Assembly (NCBI RefSeq): GCF_014698045.1
Contig: NZ_JACJSE010000014.1
Coordinates: forward strand, 62,001-126,000
DNA from: Aulosira sp. FACHB-615
GTDB taxonomy: Bacteria > Cyanobacteriota > Cyanobacteriia > Cyanobacteriales > Nostocaceae
Length of the DNA: 64,000 bases
Reading direction: 5' to 3'
The first letter of the stretch is position 1. Every line of letters starts with the position of its first letter. Below the pieces are notes generated by a model. It was not told the origin of the DNA and did not search any database. It saw only the letters and a list, made by a program, of their open reading frames with translations. The position numbers and the translations under genes are program-made. Of this stretch, positions 1-9,604 are shown piece after piece.

Positions 1-113
1 AGTTTTATTACGGTAGTCAGATATGTTAGGAAAATTTGAAAGCTTGAATGCCAGTAATAGTAAGACTTTTCCTTCTGCCTTCTGTTATATTATTTGCGAT
101 TTGCAACTACAAA

Positions 114-331
114 TATAGCAATCCTAAATCATTTGTGAAATTCTCTTTCTTTTCCTTCTTTGTGTACTTTGCGTCCTTTGCGGTTCGTTAAAAAGAATAA
201 TTTTTCACAACTCAGATAGGATTGCTATATAGCAGTCCTAAATCATTCGTAAACTCAAAGATCCCCGACTTCTTCAAGAAGTCGGGGATCTGAGCCTCTC
301 GATTTTCACACATCAAATAAGATTGCTATAT
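114..331. repeat. Two abutting copies of a TATAGCA-ended miniature element
   Basis: Two elements lie side by side. The left one (about 114-230) starts TATAGCAATCCTAAATCATT and ends AGGATTGCTATA. The right one (about 228-331) starts TATAGCAGTCCTAAATCATT and ends AAGATTGCTATA. The ends are inverted repeats of each other. The right copy carries a perfect 15-bp hairpin at 260-290 (GATCCCCGACTTCTT, one-base loop, complement). A close copy lies at 12170-12272, and the hairpin alone recurs at 13471-13501. No ORF is present, so this is a non-autonomous (MITE-like) element. The rest of 1-407 shows nothing else apart from the terminator. Confidence 0.75.
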
Positions 332-337
332 ACCTAT

Positions 338-385
338 GAAAAAACCCGCTTGCAGGAATGAATTAACCATCTTGGGCGGGTTTTT
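338..385 (-). terminator. Probable terminator of the DUF1517 gene
   Basis: AAAAACCCGC at about 340-349 is complementary to GCGGGTTTTT at 376-385, with an interior of about 26 bases. Read on the minus strand, it lies 20-70 bases after the DUF1517 stop codon and ends in a U-run. The plus strand also has a T-run, so it could work in both directions. Confidence 0.6.
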
Positions 386-407
386 AATTCTGGCTTCTGA
401 CTTTTGC

Positions 408-1385
408 TTACATCAATTTCAAATCAGGATATTCTGCGAACAAATCATCAGAAGTTAAGGTATCACCTTCAGCTTGAGGAGTCCATAAAACTTCAATTGC
501 TAACAATTGTTCACCAGGAATGCTACCCATTTGGCGCAAAGCTTGGCGTAAGTCGTCAGCAGAGTTGATGGCGGGAATTTCAAATTTACCGAGAGTTGCT
601 GCTAACAAGGTAACGATAATATATTCCCCAGGGCCTTCAGTGAAGAGGCGAGTTGGGTTGTCGAGTTCATCACTAGCAGGTAAGGCTTCTTTTGCTAAAG
701 CAGCTTTGAGTTGGTTATTAACGTTAGAAAGAGTTTCTTCACTAAATTTGCTGCGTTCTGCCAAGGCTAAACGATTAAATTGACTTTCCGCAGAATTTAA
801 TTTAGCTTGTTGTGTACCACCACCTCCATAGACCCAATATTCTGGATGGCGGAGTAAAGCTAGACTAGTTTCTTGCACAACTGCGGCTCTACCTTCGGGA
901 GAGTTAGTATCAGCCAGTTCCGCAATTTTGTTGAGTGCGGGTTGCAAATCGCGGGCTTGGGCTAACAAACCAACTTGCAAGCGAGTTACAGAAACATTGG
1001 GGTTGCTGTTATAACCAACTTCATCAATTCCGCCACTGTTAGCACGACGGAAACTTTGAACCAGGAAGTTAGCGATCGCAATAAAAATTAGAATTGTAAA
1101 TAGACCGCCAAATCCGCCGCCAATACCCCAAAACGGTAATAGGAATGGAAAGCCAAAACCACCGCCAGGATAAGGAGCATAATATCCGCCACCACCAGGA
1201 GGTGCGTAGGTACGGGGTGTATAAGTGCGGCTCGAAGGAACTCTAAATGAACCGCCACCGATACGACCACCACTGCGAGCCGCTAAAGCCCCGTCAGCAT
1301 GACCTAATGCTAAGGCTAATACTAAGCTGAGGACAAAGAAGGTTTTTAACAGTGGTTTGATGGTTTGTTGTAGTTTTTTACGCAT
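408..1385 (-). CDS. DUF1517 family membrane protein
   Basis: A 325-residue protein of the DUF1517 family, common in cyanobacteria and plastids, with no established biochemical function. Residues 1-36 look like a signal or anchor segment (positive start, LSLVLALALG core, AxA near 33-36). Residues 38-76 are rich in Gly, Tyr, Pro and Arg. A second hydrophobic stretch (about 78-112) precedes a soluble domain running to the C-terminus (motifs VSVTRLQVGLLA, TEGPGEYIIVTLL). The gene stands alone, with a terminator-like hairpin downstream and a 1-kb gap upstream. Probably thylakoid- or envelope-associated; this location is inferred. Confidence 0.85.
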   Translation of the reverse strand: MRKKLQQTIKPLLKTFFVLSLVLALALGHADGALAARSGGRIGGGSFRVPSSRTYTPRTYAPPGGGGYYAPYPGGGFGFPFLLPFWGIGGGFGGLFTILIFIAIANFLVQSFRRANSGGIDEVGYNSNPNVSVTRLQVGLLAQARDLQPALNKIAELADTNSPEGRAAVVQETSLALLRHPEYWVYGGGGTQQAKLNSAESQFNRLALAERSKFSEETLSNVNNQLKAALAKEALPASDELDNPTRLFTEGPGEYIIVTLLAATLGKFEIPAINSADDLRQALRQMGSIPGEQLLAIEVLWTPQAEGDTLTSDDLFAEYPDLKLM

Positions 1386-2419
1386 AACACAGTCGCTTGA
1401 AAAATTTTATTGCTGATGATTGCATCCTATTGTTGATAGGATTTTGCGGTATGTAGCTGATGCCAGCCCGCGACTAGTAAGCGAGTATTGTATTGGCAGT
1501 AGCTTTCTGTAACATCATTAACTGTTGCTACATCTTCAATTTACCGCGACTTATCCCAGGTACACAGCAGACGGAGGGGGGATTTCTGTAGTAGATTACC
1601 GTACCTTGGAACTTCTGCTAGAGCTTAGGAACTTTGGGATCAATTAATAATTGCCCTAAAAGTCAGGCTAAAGATGGGTGCATCCACTTTCAGCATTCAA
1701 CCCTGCGCTAAGGCGCACGCTACGCGAACAGACTGAAGTCTGGTACTATGCAAACTATTTGCCAGTGTGGCTACCCATACTGAATAATTTAAGTTAGACT
1801 ATAAGGCTAATATCGCACTCATATTTGATTTGAAAAAAATCAATACCTGAGATCAGGCTTCTGTACTAATGTCTACTAATAAAGATAATTTCAATTACCA
1901 AAATTGATGTTTATGTATTCACAAAATGGCATCAATTATTACAAAAATAAATATATACATAAATCACATTTGATTTAGAGAAAAAATACTTTTTCCTACT
2001 CACTGCCTATCGCGCTTCGCTCACCACACAAGTAGATTGGGAAAATCAACCGCATTCCCATATCTATTGGGAAGATAAAAATCAATTGCGATTCTATATA
2101 TATGTAGATATAGTATAAATAGCACCAAGATTAATCAGAATTAGTCGAGCAAATTTATTACCACAAAAACTTAGATTAGTGGGTTTTCTACTGTACAATT
2201 TCAGTAAGTTATTGATGATGATAGCTATTATTAAGCAATTAGTTGATGTTGCTGAAATGTCAAGTATGAGGTGTACTTTGATTGATATCGAAATGCCTAA
2301 GTGATGATGATAATCAGTCTCAAAGTATTTAGTAAGCAAAGCTAATTTATTAGTAAGAATCTAGTTAAATTAAACATGCAAAACTAAAACATTATTTACA
2401 TCAAAATACAAAAATTAAC
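1386..2419. other. 1-kb intergenic gap
   Basis: No convincing gene. The DUF1517 gene and the glycosyltransferase gene are divergent, so both promoters should lie here. A perfect GTA-N8-TAC palindrome (NtcA-type) sits at 1591-1604, about 206 bases upstream of the DUF1517 start. Around 1704-1745 there is repeat debris (GCGCACGCTACGCGAACAG, then AGACTGAAGTCT). An 81-codon ORF at 2094-2339 (minus) is very A+T-rich and low in complexity and is rejected. Confidence 0.5.
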
Positions 2420-3631
2420 ATGGAACATATTTCTCAACTAGCGCCAAACATTAGAGAACAAACAGCATGTCCAGATATTTTAGTAATATCGCGTCAATTT
2501 TTACCACAAGAAGCGGTGATTAGCGAATATATCTATAACCGTTGTGTGCAAGATCCAGAACGGATTATTGTGTTGGCGGCTAGTTGTGCGGGCGATAAAA
2601 AATTTGATGAGACACAACAGTTTCCTGTCTATCGCTGGCCTAATTCTCAATACTGGCTAGGAAAATTTTGGGGAAATATTTTCCAGCCGTTGATGAATTT
2701 AGTTGGCTCATTTGTATTAGCAATTAAACTTTATTTTCGCTATCACTATCGTTATATAGAATGGGGACACAGTTACGAGTTTCCCTCAATATTATTATTG
2801 AGCTATCTATTACCTATCCGTTTTTTTATTTATTTACACGGTTTTGATATTCGCTCTGTTTTGGGCAATCCTTTATGGCGATCGCTCTTTAAGTTAACAT
2901 TATCCCGTGCCACAGGCATTGTTTGTAACAGCGCCTTTACAAGAGATTACCTCAGAAACGCATTCCGGTTACAAACTCCTACCCATGTTATTCATCCCAT
3001 AGTTAGACCAGAAAAATTTAGCGCCGGGACAAACCCAACTCATCTTGATGATTTACGGGTCAAGATACGCCAAATTTACAACATTCCCGAAACAGCAATT
3101 GTCATTCTTTCCGTGGGAAGACTAGTAAAACCGAAAAGCTTTGAACGAGTAATTGAGAATCTCCCCTTATTACTGACTGTGGGGATAGATGTTCACTATA
3201 TAATTTGTGGTCAAGGTGCTGGTGAGTCGGAATTGCAGACTCTTGCACAACGTTTGCGGGTAGACCAACGGGTACACTTTGCTGGTCACGTACCAGAAAG
3301 CGAGTTAGCAGGTTATTATGGGGCTTGTGATATCTTTGCGATGCTGACTGTGAATGATAGCAAAGCAAGATTTATTGATGGTTTTGGGGTGACATATCTA
3401 GAAGCCAGTTACTTTGGTAAGCCTGTAATTGCTTCCCGGTTAGGTTCTGTGATTGAGGTAGTGAGTCACGAAGAAAACGGTATTTTAGTCAACCCAAAAT
3501 CTGGCTATGAAGTTTTTCAAGCCTTTAAACGCTTGTGTCAAAACCAGCAATTGCGAGAACAACTCGGTCGCAAAGGTAAAGAATTAGCGAGGCGCAAAAC
3601 TCTTCACCGGATGCTTTATCAAGAAAATTAA
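2420..3631 (+). CDS. GT4-type (GT-B fold) glycosyltransferase
   Basis: A 403-residue glycosyltransferase with the two-domain GT-B layout. The C-terminal nucleotide-sugar domain starts near SVGRLVKPKSF (231-241). The family's E-x7-E signature appears as D320-GFGVTYL-E328 followed by A-S-Y-F-G-K-P, so the first Glu is Asp, a conservative change. The N-terminal half has the short motif YLHGFDIRS (138-146), typical of the acceptor-domain interface. It presumably transfers a sugar from an NDP-sugar to a polysaccharide or glycolipid; donor and acceptor cannot be told. It has no glycosyltransferase neighbours. Its last four bases overlap the end of thiS, which is on the other strand. Confidence 0.88.
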   Translation: MEHISQLAPNIREQTACPDILVISRQFLPQEAVISEYIYNRCVQDPERIIVLAASCAGDKKFDETQQFPVYRWPNSQYWLGKFWGNIFQPLMNLVGSFVLAIKLYFRYHYRYIEWGHSYEFPSILLLSYLLPIRFFIYLHGFDIRSVLGNPLWRSLFKLTLSRATGIVCNSAFTRDYLRNAFRLQTPTHVIHPIVRPEKFSAGTNPTHLDDLRVKIRQIYNIPETAIVILSVGRLVKPKSFERVIENLPLLLTVGIDVHYIICGQGAGESELQTLAQRLRVDQRVHFAGHVPESELAGYYGACDIFAMLTVNDSKARFIDGFGVTYLEASYFGKPVIASRLGSVIEVVSHEENGILVNPKSGYEVFQAFKRLCQNQQLREQLGRKGKELARRKTLHRMLYQEN

Positions 3632-3840
3632 CCACCGCCGACAATGGTAACAACTTCCAAGCGATCGCCTGGCTGTACAATCGTTTGTGACCAAAATTGG
3701 CGATGCAAAATTTCCCCGTTATACTCCACCGCCACTAAGCGCGGATTGAAACCCAATTGTTGTAGTAAATCGGGTAACAACGATGGAGATGAACAACTGC
3801 GGGTTTCTCCATTTACCTGAAGGGTAATTTGCTCGGACAT
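3628..3840 (-). CDS. thiS: Sulfur carrier protein ThiS
   Basis: A 70-residue ubiquitin-fold protein (start MSEQITLQVNGE) ending ...VVTIVGGG. The C-terminal Gly-Gly is the site that is adenylated and thiocarboxylated to carry sulfur into the thiazole ring of thiamine. This copy ends in three glycines. It lies 26 bases downstream of thiE on the same strand, so the two are likely cotranscribed for thiamine synthesis. The gap contains two copies of GTGCTGA (3847-3860). The stop codon overlaps the end of the convergent glycosyltransferase gene by four bases. Confidence 0.92.
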   Translation of the reverse strand: MSEQITLQVNGETRSCSSPSLLPDLLQQLGFNPRLVAVEYNGEILHRQFWSQTIVQPGDRLEVVTIVGGG

Positions 3841-3866
3841 AAGCGAGTGCTGAGTGCTGAGTAAGT

Positions 3867-4982
3867 TTAATTTTGAATGATTTCTGATTGTGGTCTGACG
3901 CGATTTAGTTGAGACAGCAAGTATTGGGTAACAAGCGTTGGCTGTTCGGCTTGCATGAGCGATCGCACTACTGCTACCCTTTCGGCACCAGCATCAATGA
4001 CATCATTGATATTATTGGCATCAATGCCGCCAATGGCAAACCAAGGGATAGGGCTATTTTGGGCGGCGTAGCGGACATATTCTAAGCCGGCTGCGGCTTT
4101 ACCTGCTTTGGTAGGAGTTTCGTAAATAGGGCCGACACCGATATAATCTGCACCTTCGTTAATGGCTCTGTGCATTTCTTCCGAATTAGTGGTAGAACGG
4201 CCAATTATGCGCTGTGTCCCCAATAATTGACGCGCCAAGGCTATAGGCATATCTTGTTGCCCTAGATGTACACCATCAGCATCTACAGCTAAGGCTAAAT
4301 CGACGCGATCGTTCATAATCAGCAAAGCGCCATAAGCATGACATAGCTGTCTGAGTATAGTTGCTTGTTCCAGCCGCACAGTATCATCGGAATTTTTATC
4401 GCGGTACTGGACTAAAGTCAATCCGCCTTTGAGTGCAGATTCTACAGTGGCGAATAAATTGTCTGATGGAGATGTGACTAAATATAAATGCGATCGCCAC
4501 AATAACTGATGACGTTGATACCCCATTAAACTACTTTCTAGGGTATAAACCCGATAGCGCATCTGCTTAAAAGCTTTGCCCATATTGGAGCTATATAGCT
4601 TGCCATATTCTTCCAACACCCGCAATGCTTCTTGAACACGGCAAAAGTTAGCTTGCAACAGCGACTTAATACTAGCGCGTTGTTCTTCTTGGGGATGAGA
4701 TAAATCAGTGCCGATATCACCTACTGTATCTCGCGCTGCCCGGATTTCTGCTGTATGCCACTTTGCTAACTCTTGTCGCAGGTATTTACATTCTCCAGCT
4801 AACTGGGCATTATTCAACCCAAAACGACACCACTCCTCGATGATGCGTAAACCTTCACGAGTGCGGTCTAAATTAGCATCTAATATGCGGTAAACAATTT
4901 GCTGTATTTGCTCTTGTTGGCTATACGGCTCGACCATTACCACAACTCCATTAGTGCTTTCATAATAGTCAGCCTCTTTCAT
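3867..4982 (-). CDS. thiE: Thiamine phosphate synthase, cyanobacterial two-domain form
   Basis: A 371-residue enzyme that joins hydroxymethylpyrimidine diphosphate to thiazole phosphate to give thiamine phosphate. The C-terminal half (about 165-360) is the TMP-synthase TIM barrel: LYLVTSP, LVQYRDKN, MNDRVDLALAVDADGVHLGQ, IGRSTTN, YIGVGPIYETPTKA, WFAIGGI. The N-terminal ~140 residues (ILDANLDRTREGLRIIEEWC...) form the extension seen in cyanobacterial ThiE and absent from the ~210-residue E. coli enzyme; its role is not settled. Starts at 4982 or at Met16 (4937) are both possible. Paired with thiS downstream. Confidence 0.92.
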   Translation of the reverse strand: MKEADYYESTNGVVVMVEPYSQQEQIQQIVYRILDANLDRTREGLRIIEEWCRFGLNNAQLAGECKYLRQELAKWHTAEIRAARDTVGDIGTDLSHPQEEQRASIKSLLQANFCRVQEALRVLEEYGKLYSSNMGKAFKQMRYRVYTLESSLMGYQRHQLLWRSHLYLVTSPSDNLFATVESALKGGLTLVQYRDKNSDDTVRLEQATILRQLCHAYGALLIMNDRVDLALAVDADGVHLGQQDMPIALARQLLGTQRIIGRSTTNSEEMHRAINEGADYIGVGPIYETPTKAGKAAAGLEYVRYAAQNSPIPWFAIGGIDANNINDVIDAGAERVAVVRSLMQAEQPTLVTQYLLSQLNRVRPQSEIIQN

Positions 4983-5224
4983 ATATGCAATGTTTTTAGC
5001 ATCATTAATTTACTAAGCAAGAGATATTAAGAGTTGAGTACTGGAAATTGGGTTTGGGCATTAAGAAAACTAATTTCCCATTCCCTATTCCCGACTCCCC
5101 ACTTTCTTCATTAATTACTTTGTCTTTAAAATAGCCAATAGGTCAATATTGTGGGTAACATTATCGACATATTACTGTCTAAGGGTATAAGACTTTATTG
5201 TTATTTCTTAGGAGTATGGTAAAA

Positions 5225-7024
5225 ATGGTGTCCCCCAATGTATCAGGTCAACATTATAGACTGGCGCTCAAGCTGATAACCATTGATCAACTGCATCCAT
5301 CTTTAAACTTAGCTATACCGATAGCTTTTGGTTACTCACTTTTGCTGTGTATGTTTGGTATGGGAGTGGCGAGTTTAACTTTGCTGGCAATTAATAATAG
5401 TGCCGTTGCTCAGATGCCATCTCTACCGAATAGAATGCCCCTGGGTGAAAGACCAATTTCTCAGGTTAATGTACTGTTTGTCAACCCAAGTATCGGGGAT
5501 GACACCACAGGTAATGGTAGCGATCGCACGCCGCTAAAAACTATTACCCAAGCTTTGCGTGTTGCTCAAGGCAATACAGTCATTATGCTGGCTCCGGGTA
5601 ATTACAGTGAAGAAACTGGAGAAACCTTTCCTTTAATACTGCGCCCTGGGATTTCCATTCAAGGTGATGCAGCTAACAAAGGTAGTGGAATTACAATTCA
5701 AGGTGGTGGATTGTACCTGAGCCGCAGTTATGGCGGACAGAATGTCACGATTGTGGGTGCAAATCAAACTGAATTAACAGGGGTGAGTGTGACGAATGCT
5801 AATCCCCGTGGTTATGGTTTGTGGATTGAATCAAGTAACCCTGTAGTCTCTGAAAATACATTTATAGGAAGTACCCAAGACGGTGTAGCGGTGAGTGGTA
5901 ATGGCGCACCGACAATTAGTAAAAATTATTTTTATCGAAACGGAGCTAATGGTATTACCCTGAGTGGTAGTTCTCAGGCAAAAGTGCAAGACAATGTTTT
6001 TCAAGAAACTGGTTATGGCGTAAATATTACCCAAAATGCCGCGCCTGTGGTTATAGGTAATCAAATACAAAACAATCGTTCGGGAATTTTAGTCCAAGGC
6101 AAAGCCCGTCCCATTGTCCGCAATAATGTAATTGCCGATAGTAAAGAAGATGGTTTAGTAGCGATCGCCCAAGCTATGCCAGACGTAGGTAATACTACAG
6201 AGGCTGGTAGTAATGAATTTCGTAATAATGCCCGCTATGATATCAATGCTAGCGCAGTTCAACAGGCGATCGCTGCCACTGGCAATACTTTAACTAGCAA
6301 CAAAATTACAGGTAAAGTCGATCTGAACGCGCCAGCTACGACTGTTGTAGATAACCCCCAACCAACCACACCAAACACAACTATTTCAACTATTCCCACC
6401 AATCCAGAAATTACTGTTTCTCCCACTGAAGTTGCTCCCACACCCAATCCCGTCGCCAAATTACCCACTACAACCATCAAACCCAAATCCCCCCAACAAC
6501 TACAACTAACTCCTCCCCGTGGCGGCTTCCCAGTTCCCAGCAGCTTAGTAGGAACCCAACCAGTAACAAACACCCCGCCGGCTTCTACAGCCCAACCAGC
6601 ATCATCACAGTTCAACTACGTGCAGATTGACAGGAACACCATTGAATTTACTGCACCTGCGTCAGTCCCCAATACAACCATTTCTCCCGGTAGTGCAGCT
6701 TTGTTACCCGTTCCTGATGGTAACGTTCCCCTGGGTAATACTGCCAACCTGCGAAAAGTCCCGCTTCCCCAAACCAATACAAATACATACACTCAAAGTT
6801 ATTTACCGCCTACCAACAACACACGTTACCGCGTCATTGTTGAAGTAGCCAACGAACAAGAACAGGAATTAGTAAAATTTGTCGCCCCTGGTGCATTTTC
6901 TACCATCTGGAAAGGGCGCAGGGTGATGCAAGCAGGCGTATTTAGTAATCGTTATAACGCTGATGAGATGTTAAAAAATCTCACTAACAATGGCTTACGC
7001 ACTATTATTGAACCGTTGAATTAA
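5225..7024 (+). CDS. Secreted DUF1565/parallel beta-helix protein with SPOR-like C-terminus
   Basis: About 599 residues. The reading frame opens further upstream at a TTG, but AGGAG at 5210-5214 is 10 bases before ATG 5225, so that start is preferred. An N-terminal hydrophobic segment ends in an SAVAQ-type signal cleavage site. DUF1565 follows (FVNPSIGDDTTGNGSDRTP, LAPGNYSEETGETFPL). Right-handed beta-helix repeats with recurrent N-x-F/I-x-x-N patterns come next (VSENTFIGS, ISKNYFYRNGANG, VIGNQIQNN). A long Pro/Thr-rich linker (about 370-480) leads to a final ~60 residues (VMQAGVFSNRYNADEMLKNL) resembling a SPOR or related sporulation-type repeat. Likely periplasmic or envelope-located; substrate unknown. 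Confidence 0.82.
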   Translation: MVSPNVSGQHYRLALKLITIDQLHPSLNLAIPIAFGYSLLLCMFGMGVASLTLLAINNSAVAQMPSLPNRMPLGERPISQVNVLFVNPSIGDDTTGNGSDRTPLKTITQALRVAQGNTVIMLAPGNYSEETGETFPLILRPGISIQGDAANKGSGITIQGGGLYLSRSYGGQNVTIVGANQTELTGVSVTNANPRGYGLWIESSNPVVSENTFIGSTQDGVAVSGNGAPTISKNYFYRNGANGITLSGSSQAKVQDNVFQETGYGVNITQNAAPVVIGNQIQNNRSGILVQGKARPIVRNNVIADSKEDGLVAIAQAMPDVGNTTEAGSNEFRNNARYDINASAVQQAIAATGNTLTSNKITGKVDLNAPATTVVDNPQPTTPNTTISTIPTNPEITVSPTEVAPTPNPVAKLPTTTIKPKSPQQLQLTPPRGGFPVPSSLVGTQPVTNTPPASTAQPASSQFNYVQIDRNTIEFTAPASVPNTTISPGSAALLPVPDGNVPLGNTANLRKVPLPQTNTNTYTQSYLPPTNNTRYRVIVEVANEQEQELVKFVAPGAFSTIWKGRRVMQAGVFSNRYNADEMLKNLTNNGLRTIIEPLN

Positions 7025-7028
7025 ATCA

Positions 7029-7056
7029 GTAGGGGCGAATGGTTTTTCGCCTCTAC
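7029..7056. repeat. Palindromic repeat after the beta-helix gene
   Basis: GTAGGGGCGAA at 7029-7039 pairs with TTCGCCTCTAC at 7046-7056 across a short loop, with one G:T-type mismatch. It lies 4 bases after the stop codon. Similar GTA(A)GGGCG hairpins occur in this window (35263-35287). It may stabilise the 3' end, but no U-run follows. Confidence 0.5.
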
Positions 7057-7155
7057 CGTGAGCAAAACATCACCCCCATACCCTTACACCCTTACACCCA
7101 GTTTCCACAGAACATCTTTGTGCGTAAGTCTTATTACTGCCTAATTCCTAGAGAT

Positions 7156-7695
7156 TTAGCGTTTCACAATTACTAAAGTTCCTGGCTTTGTCCAGTTGTA
7201 CAATTTCCGCGCTTGCTTGACTGGTAAATTCACGCAACCGTGGCTGACGGGAGTGCCAAAACGGTTATGCCAATAAGCACCATGAATTGCATAACCTTCA
7301 TAAAAATACATTGTATAAGGAACATCAGGAATGTCGTAACCTCTACCCCGCATTCTATTAGTGCGATGTTTCGACTGGATATGAAATCTACCAATGGGTG
7401 TAGGGGTAGCTCGTTTACCAGTAGATACAGGGAAGGAATAAACTAGCTTTTGGCCATCCCAGGCACGTAAACGCTGCTGAGATAAATCAATTTCAATGCG
7501 GCGAGTTTGAGACAGTTGCCGACTGTCAGATATTTGAATGTTGTTGTTATTGAGTGAGGCGGCTGCTGCTATCACAGAATTGGGATCAGCCGTTGTTGGT
7601 AGCGCCGAGGAGAAAAAAGTTGCTAACAGCAGCGCCACACCTGTACAAAAATTTCCTGAGCGACGAATTCCAACATTACTAGTTTGGGTTCGCAT
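7156..7695 (-). CDS. L,D-transpeptidase (YkuD/ErfK family)
   Basis: A 179-residue exported enzyme. A signal peptide with an LLLATFFSSA core precedes a mature start near residue 36. The YkuD domain (about 65-179) begins IEIDLSQQRLRAWDGQK and carries the catalytic motif H138-G ... TPV-SHGC154-VNLP, where C154 is the nucleophile and H138 and H152 assist. The family makes 3-3 peptidoglycan cross-links or anchors proteins to the wall. Single gene with no LysM or SH3 domain. It is convergent with the beta-helix gene, and a 780-base gap lies upstream. Confidence 0.92.
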   Translation of the reverse strand: MRTQTSNVGIRRSGNFCTGVALLLATFFSSALPTTADPNSVIAAAASLNNNNIQISDSRQLSQTRRIEIDLSQQRLRAWDGQKLVYSFPVSTGKRATPTPIGRFHIQSKHRTNRMRGRGYDIPDVPYTMYFYEGYAIHGAYWHNRFGTPVSHGCVNLPVKQARKLYNWTKPGTLVIVKR

Positions 7696-8476
7696 TCTGC
7701 ATCACCTTCTAACAACGCAAAAAATATTGTTGTAGTTTTGATAAACACTACAAATTGCCAAAACAATTCCTAGTTGTTTATGCGATATCTACAAGGATGG
7801 TCTGCCAATACACCAATACCAGTATCAGGTGAGACTAATAAAGTAGCTACGTACCAAGGTTGGATCTTACTGCTAGGTCTGAAGGCGTAGGAATGTGAGG
7901 ATTTTTATCACCTTCATTCATACATTTCTATACCTTTGTGCCTAGAGGAGATGAGACCTCTTGCTGCTGAACTTCTCTCAACTGAGTTGGAGTATTAACA
8001 GTGATTTATTTCACTTTGTGAGTTTGAAAACGTGCAAACTACTCAATTACGATATTTGCACTTGTAATTTTTCCCAGGATTTACACAAACAGAGATAACC
8101 TGACTAGAGCAATCTAGTTTCTATTTCTAACTTCAAGTTAAGTGATAGCAATTCCGGAGTGTGACTATCGTAATGTCTTGAATTGCTGTCATTACAACGT
8201 GCAGAGTTAAACTTAGGATATTCCAAAAAATTGCACAATTCAGTAATTAATAAACACCTCAGACTGGAAGTCTGAAAACTTTTTAGTGTTGTATTTAAAA
8301 CTAGTAGATCCTCCTAAATCCACGCCACTTGCTACAACGGGGGGAATCTCCGCAACGCAGTGGCTCCCCATAGCGTTACTTTGATGTGTTTCCCTCCTTA
8401 TCCCTGATTCTTGAAACTTAACATTTGCAAGAACTCTCGGTAAAATACATAAGCCTTATCCTTTTTCCTCACAATC
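7696..8476. other. 780-base gap between the transpeptidase and aroC
   Basis: No gene or RNA recognised. It holds the divergent promoters of the transpeptidase gene and aroC. Around 8320-8375 there is an imperfect inverted repeat built from CCACGCCACTTGCTACAACG and CGCAACGCAGTGGCTCCCC, typical interspersed repeat debris. A 61-codon ORF covering 8398-8583 (minus) mostly overlaps aroC and is rejected. Confidence 0.45.
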
Positions 8477-9565
8477 ATGGGCAATACTTTTGGGCATCTG
8501 TTTCGCATTACTACTTTTGGTGAATCCCACGGCGGCGGTGTGGGAGTTGTCATTGATGGTTGTCCTCCGCAACTGGAAATCACAGCAGCAGAAATTCAGT
8601 TTGAGTTAGACAGGCGGCGGCCAGGACAAAGTAAGATTACCACGCCGCGCAAGGAAGCAGACACCTGTGAGATTTTGTCTGGGGTGTTTGAAGGAAAAAC
8701 TCTAGGTACACCGATCGCAATTTTAGTGCGGAATAAAGACACGCGATCGCAAGACTATGATGAGATGGCGGTGAAATATCGTCCTTCCCATGCAGATGCA
8801 ACCTATGATGCTAAATACGGAATTCGGAATTGGCAAGGCGGCGGTAGGTCTTCGGCGCGTGAGACAATTGGTAGAGTCGCCGCAGGTGCGATCGCTAAAA
8901 AAATTCTCCGACAAGTTGCTAATCTAGAAGTGATTGGTTATGTCAAACGCATCAAAGATTTAGAAGGCATTGTTGACCCTAATACCGTCACTTTAGAACA
9001 AGTAGAAAGCAACATTGTTCGCTGTCCTGATGCAGAATGCGCCAATCGCATGATTGAGTTAATCGAGCAAACTGGCAGACAAGGTGATTCTATTGGCGGT
9101 GTGGTAGAGTGTGTTGCTCGTAACGTACCGAAAGGTTTAGGCGAACCAGTATTTGATAAGTTAGAAGCTGATATTGCTAAAGCCGTGATGTCACTTCCTG
9201 CTAGTAAAGGTTTTGAAATTGGTTCTGGTTTTGCTGGGACATTATTAACAGGCATTGAACATAACGACGAATTTTATATTGATGAAAATGGTGAAATTCG
9301 GACTGTAACTAATCGTTCTGGTGGTATTCAAGGCGGTATTTCCAACGGCGAAAATATCATTTTACGAGTTGCTTTTAAACCCACCGCCACTATTAGAAAA
9401 GAACAAAAAACCGTCACCAGTGAAGGTGAAGAAACAGTATTAGCCGGCAAAGGCAGACATGATCCTTGTGTGTTACCCCGTGCTGTACCAATGGTAGAAG
9501 CAATGGTGGCGCTGGTGCTATGTGACCATTTATTGCGAAATCACGGACAGTGTAAAGTGTTGTAA
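8477..9565 (+). CDS. aroC: Chorismate synthase
   Basis: A 362-residue enzyme, full length for the family. It makes chorismate from 5-enolpyruvylshikimate 3-phosphate using reduced FMN, the last step of the shikimate pathway. Signatures are GESHGGGVGVVIDG near the N-terminus, WQGGGRSSARETIGRVAAGAIA in the middle and the C-terminal RHDPCVLPRAVPMVEAM. Single transcription unit, followed by a good rho-independent terminator at 9605-9632. ATG 8477 starts the conserved MGNTFGHLFRITTFGESHG, so the start is firm. Confidence 0.97.
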   Translation: MGNTFGHLFRITTFGESHGGGVGVVIDGCPPQLEITAAEIQFELDRRRPGQSKITTPRKEADTCEILSGVFEGKTLGTPIAILVRNKDTRSQDYDEMAVKYRPSHADATYDAKYGIRNWQGGGRSSARETIGRVAAGAIAKKILRQVANLEVIGYVKRIKDLEGIVDPNTVTLEQVESNIVRCPDAECANRMIELIEQTGRQGDSIGGVVECVARNVPKGLGEPVFDKLEADIAKAVMSLPASKGFEIGSGFAGTLLTGIEHNDEFYIDENGEIRTVTNRSGGIQGGISNGENIILRVAFKPTATIRKEQKTVTSEGEETVLAGKGRHDPCVLPRAVPMVEAMVALVLCDHLLRNHGQCKVL

Positions 9566-9604
9566 TCAAGACTTAAGTAAATGCGGTAAATACTTATGAT
9601 TGCT

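Noticed and set aside
1591..1604. NtcA site controlling the DUF1517 gene
   Set aside because: The GTA-N8-TAC match is perfect but lies over 200 bases from the start, and chance matches are expected at this density; kept only as a note.
2094..2339. 81-codon ORF (minus)
   Set aside because: Ile/Asn-rich, low complexity, in an A+T-rich gap and without a ribosome site or motif.
6259..6615. 118-codon ORF antisense to the beta-helix gene
   Set aside because: Shadow of the Pro/Thr-rich linker; codon use not protein-like.
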